Source: Nemertoderma westbladi (Eukaryota > Xenacoelomorpha > Nemertodermatida > Nemertodermatidae). From it: a stretch of DNA of 64,000 nt. Where the stretch lies: assembly GCA_032718475.1 (NCBI GenBank), contig JAUCBJ010001490.1:1-64000 (forward strand), read 5' to 3'. The number at the start of each line of letters is the position of its first letter. Position 1 is the first letter of the stretch. The position numbers and the translations under genes are program-made. The notes beneath the pieces were generated by a model. The model was not told the origin of the DNA. It worked only from the letters and a program-made list of their open reading frames with translations, and ran no database searches. Shown one piece after another: positions 59,442 through 64,000 of the stretch.

Positions 59442-62400
59442 CACAGAAACAAGTTTCGGAAACAAGTTGCAGAGACTTATTGGACTCCTCACACACAGAA
59501 ACAAGTTTTGGAAACAAGTTGCAGAAACGTGTTGCTGGGCTCCTCACACACAAAACAAGTTTCGGAAACAAGTTGTAGAAACCTGTTGCTGGACTTTTCC
59601 ACACAGAAACAAGTTGCAGAACTTTGTTTGATTCCTCGCCACAGAAACAAGTTTCGGAAACAAGTTGCAGCAACTTGTTGCTGGGCTCCTCACACACAAA
59701 ACAAGTTTCGGAAACAAGTTGTAGAAACTTGTTGCTGGACTCCTCACCACAGAAACAAGTTTCGGAAACAAGTTGCAGAAACTTGTTGGACTCCTCACAC
59801 ACAGAAACAAGTTGCAGAAACGTGTTGCTGGACTCCCTCACACACAGAAACAAGTTTCGGAAACAAGTTGCAGAAACTTGTTGGACTCCTCGCCACAGAA
59901 AAAAGTTGCAGAAACTTGTTGGACTCCTCACCACAGAAACAAGTTTCGGAAACAAGTTGCAGAAACTTATTGGACTCCTCACACACAGAAACAAGTTGCA
60001 GAAACGTGTTGCAGGACTCCCTCACACACAGAAACAAGTTTCGGAAACAAGTTGCAGAAACTTGTTGGACTCCTCACCACAGAAACTTGTTGGACTCCTC
60101 GCCATTGAAACAAGTTTCGGAAACAAGTTGCAGAAACTTGTTGGACTCCTCACCATAGAAACAAGTTTCGGAAACAAGTTGCAGAAACTTGTTGTTCTCC
60201 TCACCACAGAAACAAGTTTCGGAAACAAGTTGCAGAAACTTGTTGGACTCCTCGCCATAGAAACAAGTTTCGGAAACAAGTTGCAGAAACTTGTTGGACT
60301 CCTCGCCATAGAAACAAGTTTCGGAAACAAGTTGCAGAAACTTGTTGGACTCCTCACACACAGAAACAAGTTTCGGAAACAAGTTGCAGAAATTTGTTGG
60401 ACTCCTCACCACAGAAACAAGTTTCGGAAACAAGTTGCAGAAACTTGTTGGACTCCTCACACACAGAAACAAGTTTCGGAAACAAGTTGCAGAAACTTGT
60501 TGGACTCCTCACACACAGAAACAAGTTTCGGAAACAAGTTGCAGAAACTTGTTGGACTCCTCACACACAGAAAGAAGTTTTGGAAACAAGTTGCAAAAAC
60601 GTGTTGCTGGACTCCCTCACACACAGAAACAAGTTTCGGTAACAAGTTGCAGAAACTTGTTGGACTCCTCACACACAGAAACAAGTTGCAGAAACTTGTT
60701 GGACTCCTCACCACAGAAACAAATTTCGGAAACAAGTTGCAGAAACTTGTTGGACTCCTCACACACAGAAACAAGTTTCGGAAACAAGTTGCAGAAACTT
60801 GTTGGACTCCTCACCACAGAAACAAGTTTCGGAAACAAGTTGCAGAGACTTATTGGACTCCTCACACACAGAAACAAGTTTTGGAAACAAGTTGCAGAAA
60901 CGTGTTGCTGGGCTCCTCACACACAAAACAAGTTTCGGAAACAAGTTGTAGAAACCTGTTGCTGGACTCTTCCACACAGAAACAAGTTGCAGAAATTTGT
61001 TTGATTCCTCGCCACAGAAACAAGTTTCGGAAACAAGTTGCAGCAACTTGTTGCTGGGCTCCTCACACACAAAACAAGTTTCGGAAACAAGTTGTAGAAA
61101 CTTGTTGCTGGACTACTCACCACAGAAACAAATTTCGGAAACAAGTTGCAGAAACTTGTTGGACTCCTCACACACAGAAACAAGTTGCAGAAACGTGTTG
61201 CTGGACTCCCTCACACACAGAAACAAGTTTCGGAAACAAGTTGCAGAAACTTGTTGGACTCCTCGCCACAGAAAAAAGTTGCAGAAACTTGTTGGACTCC
61301 TCACCACAGAAACAAGTTTCGGAAACAAGTTGCAGAAACTTATTGGACTCCTCACACACAGAAACAAGTTGCAGAAACGTGTTGCAGGACTCCCTCACAC
61401 ACAGAAACAAGTTTCGGAAACAAGTTGCAGAAACTTGTTGGACTCCTCACCACAGAAACAAATTGCAGAAACTTGTTGGACTCCTCGCCATTGAAACAAG
61501 TTTCGGAAACAAGTTGCAGAAACTTGTTGGACTCCTCGCCATAGAAACAAGTTTCGGAAACAAGTTGCAGAAACTTGTTGGACTCCTCACCACAGAAACA
61601 AGTTTCGGAAACAAGTTGCAGAAACTTGTTGGACTCCTCGCCATAGAAACAAGTTTCGGAAACAAGTTGCAGAAACTTGTTGGACTCCTCGCCATAGAAA
61701 CAAGTTTCGGAAACAAGTTGCAGAAACTTGTTGGACTCCTCACACACAGAAACAAGTTTCGGAAACAAGTTGCAGAAACTTGTTGGACTCCTCACACACA
61801 GAAAGAAGTTTTGGAAACAAGTTGCAAAAACGTGTTGCTGGACTCCCTCACACACAGAAACAAGTTTCGGTAACAAGTTGCAGAAACTTGTTGGACTCCT
61901 CACACACAGAAACAAGTTGCAGAAACTTGTTGGACTCCTCACACACAGAAATAAGTTTCGGAAACAAGTTGCAGAAACTTGTTGGACTCCTCGCCATAGA
62001 AACAAGTTTCGGAAACAAGTTGCAGAATCTTGTTGTACTCCTCACCACAGAAACAAGTTTCGGAAACAAGTTGCAGAAACGTGTTGCTGGACTCCCTCAC
62101 ACACAGAAACAAGTTTCGGAAACAAGTTGTAGAAAGTTGTTGGACTCCTCACCACAGAAACAAGTTTCGGAAACAAGTTGCAGAAACTTGTTGGACTCCT
62201 CACCACAGAAACAAGTTTCGGAAACAAGTTGCAGAGACTTATTGGACTCCTCACACACAGAAACAAGTTTTGGAAACAAGTTGCAGAAACGTGTTGCTGG
62301 GCTCCTCACACACAAAACAAGTTTCGGAAACAAGTTGTAGAAACCTGTTGCTGGACTCTTCCACACAGAAACAAGTTGCAGAAATTTGTTTGATTCCTCG

Positions 62401-64000
62401 CCACAGAAACAAGTTTCGGAAACAAGTTGCAGCAACTTGTTGCTGGGCTCCTCACACACAAAACAAGTTTCGGAAACAAGTTGTAGAAACTTGTTGCTGG
62501 ACTACTCACCACAGAAACAAGTTTCGGAAACAAGTTGCAGAAACTTGTTGGACTCCTCACACACAGAAACAATTTGCAGAAACTTGTTGCTGGACTCCTC
62601 ACACACAGAAACAAGTTGCAGAAACGTGTTGCTGGGCTCCTCACACACAGAAACAAGTTGCAGAAACGTGTTGCTGGACTCCCTCACACACAGAAACAAG
62701 TTTCGGAAACAAGTTGCAGAAACTTGTTGGACTCCTCGCCACAGAAAAAAGTTGCAGAAACTTGTTGGACTCCTCACCACAGAAACAAGTTTCGGAAACA
62801 AGTTGCAGAAACTTATTGGACTCCTCACACACAGAAACAAGTTGCAGAAACGTGTTGCTGGACTCCCTCACACACAGAAACAAGTTTCGGAAACAAGTTG
62901 CAGAAACTTGTTGGACTCCTCGCCACAGAAAAAAGTTGCAGAAACTTGTTGGACTCCTCACCACAGAAACAAGTTTCGGAAACAAGTTGCAGAAACTTAT
63001 TGGACTCCTCACACACAGAAACAAGTTGCAGAAACGTGTTGCAGGACTCCCTCACACACAGAAACAAGTTTCGGAAACAAGTTGCAGAAACTTGTTGGAC
63101 TCCTCACCACAGAAACAAATTGCAGAAACTTGTTGGACTCCTCGCCATTGAAACAAGTTTCGGAAACAAGTTGCAGAAACTTGTTGGACTCCTCGCCATA
63201 GAAACAAGTTTCGGAAACAAGTTGCAGAAACTTGTTGGACTCCTCACCACAGAAACAAGTTTCGGAAACAAGTTGCAGAAACTTGTTGGACTCCTCGCCA
63301 TAGAAACAAGTTTCGGAAACAAGTTGCAGAAACTTGTTGGACTCCTCGCCATAGAAACAAGTTTCGGAAACAAGTTGCAGAAACTTGTTGGACTCCTCAC
63401 ACACAGAAACAAGTTTCGGAAACAAGTTGCAGAAATTTGTTGGACTCCTCACCACAGAAACAAGTTTCGGAAACAAGTTGCAGAAACTTGTTGGACTCCT
63501 CACACACAGAAACAAGTTTCGGAAACAAGTTGCAGAAACTTGTTGGACTCCTCACACACAGAAACAAGTTTCGGAAACAAGTTGTAGAAACTTGTTGGAC
63601 TCCTCACACACAGAAAGAAGTTTTGGAAACAAGTTGCAGAAACGTGTTGCTGGGCTCCTCACACACAAAACAAGTTTCGGAAACAAGTTGTAGAAACCTG
63701 TTGCTGGACTCTTCCACACAGAAACAAGTTGCAGAAATTTGTTTGATTCCTCGCCACAGAAACAAGTTTCGGAAACAAGTTGCAGCAACTTGTTGCTGGG
63801 CTCCTCACACACAAAACAAGTTTCGGAAACAAGTTGTAGAAACTTGTTGCTGGACTCCTCACCACAGAAACAAGTTTCGGAAACAAGTTGCAGAAACTTG
63901 TTGGACTCCTCACACACAGAAACAAGTTGCAGAAACGTGTTGCTGGACTCCCTCACACACAGAAACAAGTTTCGGAAACAAGTTGCAGAAACTTGTTGGA
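59437..64000. repeat. 51/52-bp minisatellite, right part (runs off the window)
   Basis: The same units as at 32582-44492, including the 51-bp CCACAG and CCATAG variants. Its own higher-order pattern is visible: the same junction recurs at 59624, 60997 and 62386 (offsets 1,373 and 1,389 bp). The array is still going at the window end. Confidence 0.93.

Overview
This is a window of nuclear DNA from an animal. The evidence is an MTMR9-type myotubularin gene, a gene with the N-terminal domain of ZGRF1, a LINE remnant, tandem Helitron-like elements, long satellite arrays and a BEL/Pao LTR retroelement. Frequent TAGGCCTA palindromes in the noncoding DNA, the AT-rich intergenic sequence and the mix of elements suggest a marine invertebrate, perhaps a deuterostome. 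That taxonomic guess is weak.

Layout. 142-12000: a 31-bp satellite of about 380 units, partly built of 1,116-bp and 1,829-bp higher-order blocks. 12004-13629 (-): intronless MTMR9-like pseudophosphatase whose stop codon lies a few bases from the satellite edge. 13630-16026: noncoding, with a 23-G run, a CTTAT-type repeat and an inverted-repeat pair. 16027-19794 (-): a 1,255-aa reading frame dominated by about 58 copies of a 10-residue Thr/Ser/Pro repeat. 20140-22593 (-): 817-aa frame with an N-terminal DUF2439 domain, like ZGRF1 but without its helicase. 22594-25669: noncoding, with a LINE remnant near 24.1-24.85 kb. 25670-31912: a Helitron-like 5' end followed by two head-to-tail non-autonomous Helitron-like elements. 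32582-44492 and 59437-64000: one 51/52-bp inverted-repeat-rich minisatellite, split by a retroelement.

The retroelement (44493-59436, about 14.9 kb) is the most interesting object. Its LTRs are nearly identical, so the insertion is young, and a CTCAC duplication flanks it; removing the element and one CTCAC restores a normal repeat unit. It holds a broken gag N-terminal region, a second partial LTR (47926-48344) buried inside gag, an intact 1,877-codon gag-pol frame (DUF1759, zinc knuckle, protease, RT, RNase H, integrase), a palindromic tandem array, and then a third coding region of 845 codons in one frame, interrupted by exactly two TGA codons. That region encodes a domain resembling WRN-type DEDD 3'-5' exonucleases followed by three CCHC zinc knuckles, in the place where an env gene might sit. 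I know of no described BEL/Pao element with this arrangement, but I cannot search.

The many long open frames in the 32.6-44.5 and 59.4-64 kb arrays are products of repeat arithmetic, not genes. Limits: no alignments were run; domain calls rest on motifs read by eye; homopolymer-associated frame changes may be assembly errors.
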